DNA from: Rariglobus sp041662485
GTDB taxonomy: Bacteria > Verrucomicrobiota > Verrucomicrobiia > Opitutales > Opitutaceae
Length of the DNA stretch: 64,000 bases
Direction of reading: 5' to 3'
NCBI GenBank assembly: GCA_041662485.1
Contig: JBAZSJ010000006.1
Span: forward strand, 88,671-152,670
The position numbers and the translations under genes were made by a program. Positions 51,200 to 60,098 of the stretch are shown here, piece after piece. The notes beneath the pieces are model-generated. The model was not told the DNA's origin, did not search any database, and saw only the letters and a program-made list of their open reading frames with translations. Numbering within the stretch: the first letter of the stretch is position 1; each line of letters starts with the position of its first letter.

Positions 51200-54100
51200 T
51201 GTCCGCCCCCCCTTCCGCCGCCCCGGTGGTGATCATCGTCAACGACGACGAGCTCCAGCTCTCCCTTCTCTCCGAAATCCTGGCCGGTGAACCCTGGCAG
51301 GTGGTGTCCTGTCTCTCCGTGGCCGCCGCCCTCGACGCCATCGAGAAACAACGGCCCGCCCTCATCATCACCGATCTCTACATGCCGGAGGTCGACGGAT
51401 GGATGTTTTGCCGCATGCTGCGCTCCTCCTCCTACCCGCGGCTCAACCGGACGCCCGTCATCGTCGTGTCCGCGACCTTTGCCGGGGAGGACGCCTCGCA
51501 AATCGCCACCGAGCTCGGCGCCAACGATTTTTTCCCCTTTCCCATGGACGGTCCGGCCCTGCGCGCCCGGGTGCGTTCCCTCATCGAAAACCCCGCGGCG
51601 CCGGTCGCCTGGACCGTGTTGCTGGCCGGAGCGAACGCGGAGCTCGCCGACATCAACGCGGTTTTTGGCGCCCACGGGTGCCATGTTAAACCGGTGGACA
51701 GCACCGCCGCCGCGACCGCCGAACTTGCCGGCGCGCCCTGGGAAACCGTCATCTGCGATCTCGATCTCCCCGGCTGCACGCTGGACCACCTCTCCGAATG
51801 GACCCGCGCCCACCCCCGGTCCGCCTTCGTTGTCGTGACGTCCGACCTCGATCCGGCCTCGGCGGTCGCCTCCCTGCGGGCCGGGGCCAGCGCCCACCTG
51901 CGCCGGCCCTTCGCGCCCGGCTACCTCTTCGGCCTCTGCGAACTGGCCCGCCAAAAAAACAGCCTCCTCCGCGCGCAACGCCTGTTGGAACGGCGCACCA
52001 TCGAGCTGCGCAACTCCCAGCGGCTTCTCCAATCCATCCTCGATTCCTCCGACCAGGCCTACCTCGTCATCAATCCCGCGGGTATGCTCGATATGGCCAA
52101 CGCCGCCGCCCGGAAGATCACCTCCGAGCTCTTCTCCGGCGACCTGCACGAAGGCGCCTCCGTGCTGCCCCTGCTTCCGGACGCCATGCGTATCCGCGCG
52201 CAGGAAAGCATCGCCCTGGCCATGGCGGGCCGCGTGGTCCAGCACGATGCCACGGTCGCGGACCGCTCCGGCCGCCACCGCGAGTTCATCGTCCGCTACA
52301 CCCCGCTCCGGGGATACGACTCCAAGATCGACCGCGTGTGTTTCAACGCCCTCGACATCACCGCCCGCAAAGAGGTCGAGGACGCCCTCCGCCTGCGCAA
52401 CCGCGCGCTCAGCTCGATCTCCCAGGGCGTGCTCATCGCCGATTCCAGCCGCCGCATCACCTATGCCAACGAGAGCTACGAGGCCATCACCGGCTACAGC
52501 TCTCATGAGATCATCGGGCGCATCTGTGGTTTCACTCAGGGGAAAGACAGCGATCAGTCCACCCGCCATCTCATCCGCGAGGCGCTCGCCGCGGACGAAC
52601 CCTTCCACGGCGAAATCCTCAACTATCGCAAAAACGGGGAAGCCTTCTGGAACGACCTCTCTATCACTCCCGTCAAGGACCCCTACGGCTCCGTCACCCA
52701 ATACCTGGGCGTGATGAAGGACGTGACCGCGCGCAAACTCCAGGAAAACGAACTCCGCGCCAGCCAGACGCGCCTGCAGGCCCTCTTCGACCATTCCCAC
52801 GACGCCATCCTGATGTCCGACGACACCGGCCGGTATGTGGACGTCAATCCCGCCGCCTGCCGCCTGCTCGGCTACACCCGCGACGAACTGCTCCACCTCG
52901 GGATCGTCGAACTGGTCTCGACCGGCGACCGCAGCTGGGCCGAGGGCTCCTGGATGGAATTCCTCGCCAACGGCGGCCAGACCGGCGAATGCACGCTGCA
53001 CCGCAAGGACGGCTCCATGCTCCGCGCCGATTTCAGCGCGGTCGCGGGCATCCTGCCCGGGCTCCACCTGTCCATCCTGCGCGACCTCTCCGAACGCAAC
53101 GCGCTCCAGGCCCAGCTGCTGCGCCAGCAACGCCTGGAAAGCGTCGGCCGGCTGGCCAGCGGCGTCGCCCACGATCTCAACAACATCCTCACCCCGATCC
53201 TCATGGCCCCGACCATGCTGCGATCCCACGTTTCCGACGCCGGGGCCCGCATGCTGCTCGAAACCCTGGAAAACAGCGCACGCCGCGGCTCCGCCATCGT
53301 GCACCAGCTGCTCGCCTTTTCCCGCGGCGATCCCGGCGACAAGGTCCGGCTCGATCTCCGGGCGGTCGTGCACGACGCCGGCGCCATCATCCGGGACACC
53401 TTCCCCAAGCACATCGCCCTTGACGCCACCCTGCAGACGGGGGAATTCCCCGTGCTCGGCGACGCCCAACAGCTCAAGCAAGTGGTGCTCAATCTCGCCC
53501 TGAACGCCGCCGATTCCATGCCCCGCGGCGGCAGGCTGGTCCTGGCCTTGGGCCGCGTGGACATCTCCCCGGCCGACGCTCTCCGTGATCCGGAAACTCG
53601 CGCCGGGGCCTACGTCATGCTCACGGTCGCCGATCACGGAACCGGCATCGCGCCCGAGCATCTGGACAAGATATTCGACCCGTTTTTCACCACCAAACCG
53701 TTCGGCCAAGGCAGCGGACTCGGGCTTTCGGTGGTGCGCAGCATCGTGCTTGGGCATGGCGGGTTTATCCGCGTCGGCAGCCGGATGGGCATCGGCACGA
53801 TCATGAAAGTGCATCTGCCGGCGCGCGTCGATCACCCCGCGGCTTCCGCGCCTCCGGTGGCGATTCCGGCGAGGGCCGCGCCGTCCGGCGCGGGCCGCAC
53901 CGTCCTTGTCGTGGACGACGAGGCCGGCGTGCGCGACATCATCCGCCTGACCTTGACGAGGGAAGGCTACCGCGTGATGTGCGCCGACGGGGCCGACGCC
54001 GCGTTTTCACAGCTCCAGTCCTGCGGCGGCAAGGTGGACCTCGTGCTCACCGACATCGCCATGCCCGGCGTTTCCGGGGCCAAGTTCATCGAGCTCCTGC

Positions 54101-54267
54101 GCGGGCGGCGCCCCGATCTGGGCATCCTCGTGATGACCGGCGCCGATGCGGACCGCGCGATTCCCCAGGCCGTCCGCAACACCATCCGCGGCGTGCTGAC
54201 CAAGCCCTTCGAGGCCGTCGCCCTCGTGCTGGCGGTCAACCAGGCCGTGCAAGGCAACTCCGTCTGA
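51199..54267 (+). CDS. Hybrid histidine kinase, receiver-receiver-PAS3-kinase-receiver
   Basis: 1022 aa from ATG 51199. Receiver 1 (about 10-130; VNDDELQ, ALIITDLYMPEVDGW), receiver-like 2 (about 140-260; VICDLDLPGC), three PAS domains (about 290-640; ITYANESYEAITGYSSHEII, YVDVNPAACRLLGYTRDELL), HisKA with SGVAHDLNNILTPILM, HATPase (NLALNAADSMPRGG, GSGLGLSVVRSIVLGHGG) and a C-terminal receiver (TVLVVDDEAGVRD, DLVLTDIAMPGVSG, VLTKPFE). The kinase is of the HDLNN class. Coupled to the preceding kinase, suggesting the two act together. Output partner not in the window. Confidence 0.9.
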   Translation: MSAPPSAAPVVIIVNDDELQLSLLSEILAGEPWQVVSCLSVAAALDAIEKQRPALIITDLYMPEVDGWMFCRMLRSSSYPRLNRTPVIVVSATFAGEDASQIATELGANDFFPFPMDGPALRARVRSLIENPAAPVAWTVLLAGANAELADINAVFGAHGCHVKPVDSTAAATAELAGAPWETVICDLDLPGCTLDHLSEWTRAHPRSAFVVVTSDLDPASAVASLRAGASAHLRRPFAPGYLFGLCELARQKNSLLRAQRLLERRTIELRNSQRLLQSILDSSDQAYLVINPAGMLDMANAAARKITSELFSGDLHEGASVLPLLPDAMRIRAQESIALAMAGRVVQHDATVADRSGRHREFIVRYTPLRGYDSKIDRVCFNALDITARKEVEDALRLRNRALSSISQGVLIADSSRRITYANESYEAITGYSSHEIIGRICGFTQGKDSDQSTRHLIREALAADEPFHGEILNYRKNGEAFWNDLSITPVKDPYGSVTQYLGVMKDVTARKLQENELRASQTRLQALFDHSHDAILMSDDTGRYVDVNPAACRLLGYTRDELLHLGIVELVSTGDRSWAEGSWMEFLANGGQTGECTLHRKDGSMLRADFSAVAGILPGLHLSILRDLSERNALQAQLLRQQRLESVGRLASGVAHDLNNILTPILMAPTMLRSHVSDAGARMLLETLENSARRGSAIVHQLLAFSRGDPGDKVRLDLRAVVHDAGAIIRDTFPKHIALDATLQTGEFPVLGDAQQLKQVVLNLALNAADSMPRGGRLVLALGRVDISPADALRDPETRAGAYVMLTVADHGTGIAPEHLDKIFDPFFTTKPFGQGSGLGLSVVRSIVLGHGGFIRVGSRMGIGTIMKVHLPARVDHPAASAPPVAIPARAAPSGAGRTVLVVDDEAGVRDIIRLTLTREGYRVMCADGADAAFSQLQSCGGKVDLVLTDIAMPGVSGAKFIELLRGRRPDLGILVMTGADADRAIPQAVRNTIRGVLTKPFEAVALVLAVNQAVQGNSV

Positions 54268-54277
54268 CCGGTCGCGG

Positions 54278-54410
54278 ATAAAACCGTGGCTGATTTGGAA
54301 TGTAGGCCCGACCGCTGGTCGGGCTTTGTCGCCCCGGCACCCAAGCAACCCGACCACCGGTCGGGTCTACACCCGGGCCTCCTTCCCCTAATAAAAGGCC
54401 ACAGTTTTAT
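54278..54410. repeat. MITE-like element with 13-bp terminal repeats
   Basis: Ends ATAAAACCGTGGC and GCCACAGTTTTAT are inverted with one mismatch. The interior has GTAGGCCCGACCGCTGGTCG then GGC, and AACCCGACCACCGGTCGGGT then CTAC. A copy in the opposite orientation lies at 63328-63460 and shares flanking sequence such as GCTGATTTGGAATGTAG. Situated between convergent kinase and chemoreceptor genes. Confidence 0.75.
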
Positions 54411-54488
54411 TTGAACCGCTCATCTCTCGACTGCATGGACACATCCAAGTCCGAGCAAGCCTTTGGGTTATCGGCCCCGAAGGAATCA

Positions 54489-54523
54489 AAAAGCCGCCGC
54501 GCGCCTTGGGCGCGGGGCGGCTC
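54489..54523 (-). terminator. Rho-independent terminator of the chemoreceptor gene
   Basis: On the minus strand a GC stem (AGCCGCC ... GGCGGCT with inner GCGC pairing) is followed by TTTTTG, about 20 bases after the chemoreceptor stop codon. Confidence 0.7.
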
Positions 54524-54545
54524 GTGAAAGGAACCGAACGGAGGC

Positions 54546-56528
54546 TCAGTCCCTGAAGCTGAGCGTTTCCTTCCCGGCGGACGCCACCGCAACCGGGTGC
54601 CTGGGCGTCTGGATCTTGGGCGGGGCGGCCTGGCGGGAGTCCTCGTGATGGGCGGCCGATTTCGGCTTGGCGTGGACTTTGGCTTGGGGCTGCCCGACGT
54701 CGGCGACTGCGACGGTGCTTTTCGCGCCGACCAAGGCGGCGAGTTGCGCGGAGGCGGTCCGTAGCTCTTCGGACTGGGCGTTGAGCTCCTCGGCGGCCGA
54801 GGCCGTTTCCTCGGCGTTGGCCGCGTTGGACTGGGTGACCTTGTCCATCTGGGTGATGGCGACGTTGATCTGGGCCAGCCCTTCGCTCTGTTCCTGCGAG
54901 GCGGTGGCCACGTCGGCGACGAGGCGGTCCACCTCGCGGTTTTTCTCCAGGATCTGTTGCAGGCCGGAGGAGACGCGGCCGGAAAGCTCCACGCCCTGGG
55001 CGCTGCGAGAGGTGGCGTCGGCGATCTTGTCGGCGGTTTCCTTGGCGGCCACGGCGGAGCGTTGGGCGAGCGAGCGCACCTCGTCGGCCACGACCGCAAA
55101 GCCCGCGCCCGCCTCGCCGGCGCGGGCGGCCTCGACCGCCGCGTTCAGCGCGAGGATGTTGGTCTGGAAGGCGATCTCGTCGATGGTCTTGATGATCTTG
55201 GAAATGTCGTTGGACGATTGCTGGATGGCGTTCATGGCGCCCTGCATGCGCTCCATCTCGGCGGCCCCGGCCTCGGCGGCGGCCCGCGCCTGGTTCGCCG
55301 AGGTTTTGCCCGACAGCGCGTTCTCGGCGTTGCGCTTGGTCATGCTGGCGAGCTCCTCGATGGAGGAACTGATCTCCTCCAGCGAGGCCGCCTGTTCGCT
55401 GGAGCCTTCGGCGAGGGACTGGCTCGCCGAGGACACCTGGCCGGAGGCGGCGGCGACCTGGAGCGAGCCTTGCGAAAGCGACTCGGCGGTGCGGGTGAGC
55501 GCACGATTGACGCCGCGGATGATGAAGAGGGCGGAGACAAGGCCGGCCAGAACCATGCCGACCAGTCCGGCGATCACCAGACGCGAGGCGTTGGCGAGCG
55601 TGGAGGCCGCCCCCTTGGCGTAGTCGAGGGTGAGCTTGCTGGAGTCTTCGAGCAATTTTGTGATGATGCCGTCGAACTTCACGGCGGCGGCCATCCGCAC
55701 GGCGGTGGTGGCCTGCGCCTCGACCGAGTTTTTCACGACGTCCTGGATGCCGGCCTTGTAGACGGCGGCGGACTGGGCGACGAGGGCGAGTTGTTTCAGG
55801 TTGGCCTCCTGCTTGGTGGCGGCGACGATCTTCAGGCGGATTTCCTCCATCTTGTCGAACAGCGGCAGGGCTTTTTCGACCAGCTCCGGCTGGCGGAGCG
55901 CCTGGGCCTTGAAATTGGCCACGCGGATGGTGTTCACGATGTCGATGATATCGTTGGCGAGCTGGAGTTTTACGCGGCGATCTTCGAGGGCCGCCGCCGC
56001 CACGCCGGCGGCGATGTCGGCCGCGAGTTTCGCGTCCTGATCGCCGATGTATTTGTTGGTTTCCTGAACGAAGACGTCGCCGGCGGCGTCGAGTTGGACG
56101 CGAATTTTGGCGAGGCTCTCGATGTTGGCCACCGTGGCGTTGATATGGACCTTATAGTCGGCAAAAGCCTGCTCCGCCTCGTCGATTTCGGCTTGCAGTG
56201 CGGTGAGGGCGGGCTGCTCGGTGCTGAGCTTGCGGGCGGCGGCGAGCGCAACGCCAAATTCGTCGATGTTTTTCCGGGCGACGGCGAGTTGATTGGCATC
56301 ACCCGTCAGCCCATACGTGCGGACCGCCAGCTGGGTAAGCGCGGATTTTTGGGCCAAGTCAGCGCTCACATCCCCCTGCGGCGCGACCGCGACCGAGAGA
56401 AACCGGGCTCCTTTGGAGGAGCCGAGCATCTCCCAGGTGGCAAAGCCGCCAAGGCCGGCGCCGAGGATCATGAGGAGGGCGAAGCCAAGGGCAACGCGTT
56501 GCCCGATGGTGAGAGAGGAGAGCTTCAT
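54546..56528 (-). CDS. Methyl-accepting chemotaxis protein
   Basis: 660 aa from ATG 56528, which puts the first transmembrane helix at about residues 9-31; the ATG at 56567 would add 13 residues. A periplasmic helical sensor domain (about 35-300), second helix (LVIAGLVGMVLAGLVSALFI, about 318-338) and cytoplasmic signalling domain with the hairpin IDEIAFQTNILALNAAVEAA and GFAVVADEVRSLAQRSAVAA. Methylation sites lie in the flanking Glu/Gln helices. An Ala/Pro/His tail ends ETLSFRD. Substrate of CheR and CheB encoded at the left end. Ligand unknown. Confidence 0.95.
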   Translation of the reverse strand: MKLSSLTIGQRVALGFALLMILGAGLGGFATWEMLGSSKGARFLSVAVAPQGDVSADLAQKSALTQLAVRTYGLTGDANQLAVARKNIDEFGVALAAARKLSTEQPALTALQAEIDEAEQAFADYKVHINATVANIESLAKIRVQLDAAGDVFVQETNKYIGDQDAKLAADIAAGVAAAALEDRRVKLQLANDIIDIVNTIRVANFKAQALRQPELVEKALPLFDKMEEIRLKIVAATKQEANLKQLALVAQSAAVYKAGIQDVVKNSVEAQATTAVRMAAAVKFDGIITKLLEDSSKLTLDYAKGAASTLANASRLVIAGLVGMVLAGLVSALFIIRGVNRALTRTAESLSQGSLQVAAASGQVSSASQSLAEGSSEQAASLEEISSSIEELASMTKRNAENALSGKTSANQARAAAEAGAAEMERMQGAMNAIQQSSNDISKIIKTIDEIAFQTNILALNAAVEAARAGEAGAGFAVVADEVRSLAQRSAVAAKETADKIADATSRSAQGVELSGRVSSGLQQILEKNREVDRLVADVATASQEQSEGLAQINVAITQMDKVTQSNAANAEETASAAEELNAQSEELRTASAQLAALVGAKSTVAVADVGQPQAKVHAKPKSAAHHEDSRQAAPPKIQTPRHPVAVASAGKETLSFRD

Positions 56529-56563
56529 GGGAGGGATAGGACGGGTTGAGGGGGCGAAGGCTG

Positions 56564-56589
56564 TCATCGGGCGAACAAAACAGGCTTAA
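56564..56589 (-). promoter_or_regulatory. Possible sigma-28 promoter of the chemoreceptor gene
   Basis: On the minus strand TTAA is followed after 14 bases by CCCGATGA, resembling TAAA-N15-GCCGATAA with several mismatches. It would favour the ATG at 56528 over 56567. Weak. Confidence 0.3.
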
Positions 56590-56676
56590 TTTTTACCTTA
56601 CGGGTAATATAGAACGGACCATCCGCGAATAACTTTAGCCCCTTTCATCTCGCTGCGAAGAGGAGCCATAGGGACC

Positions 56677-56696
56677 GGCACCGACATGTGCCGGAG
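56677..56696. terminator. Hairpin downstream of the glycosyltransferase gene
   Basis: CCGGCACCGACATGTGCCGG forms a 7-bp stem with a 6-base loop just beyond the glycosyltransferase stop on the minus strand. There is no T-run, so a structural repeat rather than a terminator is possible. Confidence 0.4.
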
Positions 56697-56714
56697 GGCG
56701 TAGACCGTGGTTGT

Positions 56715-57842
56715 TTATCGTGAAAAACCGACGCGCGATCCGACGGCGGCGGCATAGGCCCGCGCCAATTCCCCGTCCGCATACACGCGGCGGCCCTGCG
56801 CGATCTCAAGGCTGAGCCGGAGCACGCGCACGGCCGCGTCCTTGCGACCGGCCGCAAACCAGTCCTCCGCCAGGGCGGAGAGCGCGCGCAGCTTCATCGG
56901 GCCGAGCGCCACCGGCGGCAGATAGGCGGTGTCCGCGTGCGCAAGCAGGCGTTCGCGCCAGCGCCGGGCTTCGTCGCCGCGGCCATTCTCGGAGGCCAGT
57001 CGCGCGCGCAGGTCGCAGGCCAGCGGATGCACCTCTCCGGCCGGCGAGGCCGGCAGCAACGGCAAGGCCAGGTCCGGTCGCCCGCCCAGCACATAAGACT
57101 CCGCCTGCTTGAGCGTGGCGGCTTCGGCGAGTTTCCGCCGACGGCCGGCGGAGGCGCGGGCGCAGAGGGCGTATTCCTCGGCCGCCCGGCCATGGTCGCC
57201 GGCGTCGGAAAACGTGGCGGCATGAAAATAACGCAGGTTCGGGTCGCCCTCCGGGTCGCGCGCGAGCGCCGCCTCGATGAGGGCGCGGTTGCGCAGCGTC
57301 TTGGCGGGCATCGCGCGGATGTCCTCGTAACCGCCGTGCTCAAACGCGATCTCGGTATCCAGAATAGGGATGCCCTCGCGCTCGAGGCCGGTGTTGACCT
57401 GTTCGTGGATCGGACGCTCGAAGCGCACCCGCGGATGCCGCGGGAATAGCCTCACGATGCGCACGCAGACATGGCCCGCCCCGTCGGGCAGGCGGTTGCG
57501 CTGCACCAGCGAGCAGGCGTGGTCGGCCGGACCGACGACCTCGCGGCGGATGGCCGCGCAAGCCTCGGGGGAAAGGGTCTCGTCCGCGTCGAGCACGAGT
57601 ATCCACCGGCCGGTCGCGAGCTCCAGCGAGGCGTTGCGCGCGGCGCTGAAATCGTCGGGCCAGACGATCGCATGCACGCGGGCGCCGGCTTCGCGCGCCA
57701 CTTCGGGCGTGCCGTCGGTCGAACCGGTGTCGACCACGATGATCTCGGCGGCGAGTGAGCGGACCGATTCCAGACAGGCGGGCAGCCGCGCCGCCTCGTT
57801 GCGCACAATCAGGCAAACGGAGAGATCGGGAATGGCGGTCAC
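56715..57842 (-). CDS. Family 2 glycosyltransferase, candidate flagellin modifier
   Basis: 375 aa from GTG 57842; the longer ATG start at 57929 would run through the flagellin terminator. GT-A fold signatures: LSVCLIVRNEAARLPACLES, VDTGSTDGTPEVAREAG and the DxD-containing LVLDADETLSPEACAA. The C-terminal half (about 200-375) is helical with TPR-like repeats. It lies between the chemoreceptor gene and two flagellin genes on the same strand, so O-glycosylation of flagellin is an attractive guess, not shown. Acceptor and sugar unknown. Confidence 0.8.
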   Translation of the reverse strand: MTAIPDLSVCLIVRNEAARLPACLESVRSLAAEIIVVDTGSTDGTPEVAREAGARVHAIVWPDDFSAARNASLELATGRWILVLDADETLSPEACAAIRREVVGPADHACSLVQRNRLPDGAGHVCVRIVRLFPRHPRVRFERPIHEQVNTGLEREGIPILDTEIAFEHGGYEDIRAMPAKTLRNRALIEAALARDPEGDPNLRYFHAATFSDAGDHGRAAEEYALCARASAGRRRKLAEAATLKQAESYVLGGRPDLALPLLPASPAGEVHPLACDLRARLASENGRGDEARRWRERLLAHADTAYLPPVALGPMKLRALSALAEDWFAAGRKDAAVRVLRLSLEIAQGRRVYADGELARAYAAAVGSRVGFSR

Positions 57843-57904
57843 AGGGTCGTTGGTGCTTGATCCTCCATCGGCGCGTTCGGGCGCGGGCTGAAGCCGCCGG
57901 CCGC

Positions 57905-57942
57905 CAAAAAACAGAAACCCCGCCCGCACGAGGCGGGCGGGG
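57905..57942 (-). terminator. Rho-independent terminator of flagellin 1
   Basis: On the minus strand, a perfect 10-bp stem CCCCGCCCGC / GCGGGCGGGG with a 5-base loop (57918-57942) is followed by TTTCTGTTTTTTGG. Strong intrinsic terminator right after the flagellin stop. Confidence 0.85.
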
Positions 57943-57978
57943 CTCCTTGGAACCCTGTCAGGATGTCATCAACTCAGC

Positions 57979-58779
57979 TTAACGGAGCAACGAGAGCGCC
58001 GTCTGGGCGGATCCGTTGGCCTGGGCCAGCATGGAGGTGCCGGCCTGGACCAGGGTGTTCCACCGTGCCAGCTGGGTTGATTCAGAGGCGACATCCACAT
58101 CGATGATGCGGCTGTTGGCGGCCTCCAGGTTGGCCTTGTTCACGGTCAGCACCTCCGAGGCGAAGTCGAGGCGGCTCTGCTCGGCACCGTTGGTGGCGCG
58201 CATGGTCGCAACTCCTTCGATCGCGGACTTGATGTCGTCCAGCGTGACCGCTCCGAGATTTGCGCCGGCTTGCACCGCCGCAACTCCCGTGTCGCTCGTC
58301 AGGTTTTTGGCCGACAAGTCCACCGTCTGAGCGCCGTCTTCGGAAACCTGCGTGGTGAGCGCCTGCGCGAAGACATTGATCGTGTTGAACTTTTCCGCCG
58401 CCAACGACGTCAGCTGCGACTTGAGCTGACTGAACTCGGTGTCGTAGTTCGCTTTGTCAGTGCTGCTCTTGGTGGGGTCGGAGTAGAGGGTCTTGAGCTC
58501 GCTCACGCGATCAAGAACCTTGCCGGCCACTTTCAGAGCTCCGTCCTGAGTCTGCAAATACGACATGGAGTTGCCGATGTTGGTATTGGCCGCCCCGGAC
58601 CGGCGGGCGGCGGCTGACATTTTCATGGAAACTGCCAGACCGCCCGCGTCATCCGAGGGGCTGATGATTTTCGAGCCGCTCGAAAGCCGGTTAAGGCTCT
58701 TTTGCAGCATCGTGCTCGAAGCCGCGAGGTTGTTGGAGGCAACGCTCGCCGCTGTGTTTGTATTAATTACGACTGCCAT
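57979..58779 (-). CDS. fliC: Flagellin (filament subunit 1)
   Basis: 266 aa, a minimal flagellin made of D0/D1 only. N-terminus INTNTAASVASNNLAASSTM then LQKSLNRLSSGSKIISPSDD; C-terminus STQLARWNTLVQAGTSMLAQ. Almost no variable outer domain. About 80% identical by eye to flagellin 2. The start has a real Shine-Dalgarno site (AAGGAAAG, 8 bases upstream), unlike most flagellar genes here. No sigma-28 match found in the about 200 bases before it. Confidence 0.96.
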   Translation of the reverse strand: MAVVINTNTAASVASNNLAASSTMLQKSLNRLSSGSKIISPSDDAGGLAVSMKMSAAARRSGAANTNIGNSMSYLQTQDGALKVAGKVLDRVSELKTLYSDPTKSSTDKANYDTEFSQLKSQLTSLAAEKFNTINVFAQALTTQVSEDGAQTVDLSAKNLTSDTGVAAVQAGANLGAVTLDDIKSAIEGVATMRATNGAEQSRLDFASEVLTVNKANLEAANSRIIDVDVASESTQLARWNTLVQAGTSMLAQANGSAQTALSLLR

Positions 58780-58966
58780 GGTGGTATCTTTCCTTGATGA
58801 ATGCGACGTCCGTCGTCGCCACGGATCCGGAAACGGACCGGATCAGACCGTCCGGGGCAAATGCCCCAAAGCGTTACCCTATGGAAAGCGGGCTGTATTC
58901 GTGGTAGCCGCACTACTCGGTCGGATAGCGACCTGGCATGGAATCAATCCGTCACGAGGTCAGAGA

Positions 58967-58996
58967 GGGGGAGCCGCCGTCTCGGACGGCTCCCCC
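58967..58996 (-). terminator. Hairpin terminator of flagellin 2
   Basis: GGGGGAGCCG / CGGCTCCCCC, a 10-bp stem with an inner CCGTCTCGGA loop, begins 15 bases beyond the flagellin 2 stop on the minus strand. No strong T-run, so termination may be partial and allow read-through to flagellin 1. Confidence 0.65.
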
Positions 58997-59011
58997 ACGG
59001 GGGAAGTGTTA

Positions 59012-59815
59012 TCAGCCTCTGAGGAGCTGAAGGACGCCCTGCGAACTCTGGTTGGCCTGGGCGAGCATCGAGGTGCCGGCCTGGACCAGGGTGTTCCAGC
59101 GGGCGAGCTGGGTGGACTCTGCGGCGACGTCCACATCGACGATGCGGGAGCTGGCGGCCTCCAGATTGGCCTTGTTTGTGGTGAGCACCTCCGAGGCGAA
59201 TTCCAGGCGGCTCTGCTCGGCGCCGTTGGTGGCGCGCATGGTGGCGACGCCCTCGATGGCCAGCTTGATGTTGTCGAGGCTGATGGCGCTGAGATCGGCC
59301 GCGCCGGTGACGGCGGTGACGCCGGTGTCGCCGGCCAGGTCCTTGGACGACAGGTCGACCGTCTGCACTCCGTCCTCGGAAACCTGCGTGGTAAGCGCCT
59401 GGTCGAAGAGGGCGATCGTGTTGAACTTCTCGGTGCTCAACGCCGTCAGCTGCTGCTTGAGCTGGCCGAATTCGGTGTCGTAGTTGGCCTTGTCCGTGGC
59501 GCTCTTCGTCGGGTCGGAGTAGAGGGTCTTGAGTTCGCCGATGCGGTCCAGAACCTTGCCGGCCACCTTGAGGGCGCCGTCCTGCGTTTGCAGGTAGGAG
59601 GTGCTGTTTCCGATGTTGATGCCGGCGGCGCCGGAGCGGCGGGCGGCGGCGGTCAACTTGAGCGAGACGGCAAGACCGCCGGCATCGTCGGCGGGGGATA
59701 CGATTTTCGAGCCGCTGGAGAGCCGGTTGAGGCTCTTTTGCAGCATGGAGCTGGAAGCGGCGAGGTTGTTGGAAGCGACCGTGGCCGCGGCGTTTGAATT
59801 AATGACGACTGACAT
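59012..59815 (-). CDS. fliC: Flagellin (filament subunit 2)
   Basis: 267 aa from ATG 59815; the ORF could extend to 59989 but that would run through the promoter. N-terminus INSNAAATVASNNLAASSSM, SGSKIVSPADDAGGLAVSLK; C-terminus LVQAGTSMLAQANQSSQGVL. Paralogue of flagellin 1, with no outer domain. Strong Shine-Dalgarno site AAGGAAG 9 bases upstream and a sigma-28 promoter about 110 bases upstream. Confidence 0.96.
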   Translation of the reverse strand: MSVVINSNAAATVASNNLAASSSMLQKSLNRLSSGSKIVSPADDAGGLAVSLKLTAAARRSGAAGINIGNSTSYLQTQDGALKVAGKVLDRIGELKTLYSDPTKSATDKANYDTEFGQLKQQLTALSTEKFNTIALFDQALTTQVSEDGVQTVDLSSKDLAGDTGVTAVTGAADLSAISLDNIKLAIEGVATMRATNGAEQSRLEFASEVLTTNKANLEAASSRIVDVDVAAESTQLARWNTLVQAGTSMLAQANQSSQGVLQLLRG

Positions 59816-59914
59816 GATGTTATCTTCCTTGATTTTAATGCCCTGTCCGTAGGGCGACGGGCCGGAGGAGGATCCGGGCCGATCCGGCTGCAATGTTAAC
59901 CGCAGTTGCGACTG

Positions 59915-59942
59915 TTTACGGCCCCGCGCCGGCCAAACTTTA
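59915..59942 (-). promoter_or_regulatory. Sigma-28 (FliA) promoter of flagellin 2
   Basis: On the minus strand TAAAGTTT (59942-59935), 12 bases, then GCCGTAAA (59922-59915). This matches the FliA consensus TAAAGTTT-N11-GCCGATAA closely, with one extra spacer base and T/A swaps in the -10. Expected in front of a flagellin gene. Confidence 0.75.
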
Positions 59943-59996
59943 GCGGCTTCAAGGAAAAACGTATCGGATAATTTTATACCTCGCCCCATTGCGGGC

Positions 59997-60023
59997 TAAA
60001 GATCCGCCGCGATGTGCCGATCC
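59997..60023 (+). promoter_or_regulatory. Sigma-28 (FliA) promoter of fliD
   Basis: TAAA, exactly 15 bases, then GCCGATCC, close to the FliA consensus. Predicted +1 about 60030, leaving a C-rich leader of about 69 bases without a Shine-Dalgarno site. It is divergent from the flagellin 2 promoter. Confidence 0.7.
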
Positions 60024-60098
60024 CATGCGCGGGCCCGTCATGCAAATGCACGCCGGATTTTACCCGCCCCTTCCCTCCACCTTCGAAACACCCTCCTC

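Noticed and set aside
50800..53835. Minus-strand 1011-codon open frame opposite the kinase pair
   Set aside because: Low-complexity Gly/Val/Asp/His composition, no domain; the plus strand encodes clear kinase domains.
58780..58990. Own sigma-28 or sigma-54 promoter for flagellin 1
   Set aside because: No acceptable match on the minus strand; only a GGGGCAAATGCCCC palindrome was found.
59816..59989. N-terminal extension of flagellin 2
   Set aside because: It spans the sigma-28 promoter and Shine-Dalgarno site and is not conserved in flagellins.
60012..60098. N-terminal extension of fliD
   Set aside because: The reading frame begins within the sigma-28 promoter and before the predicted +1; the family start is at 60099.
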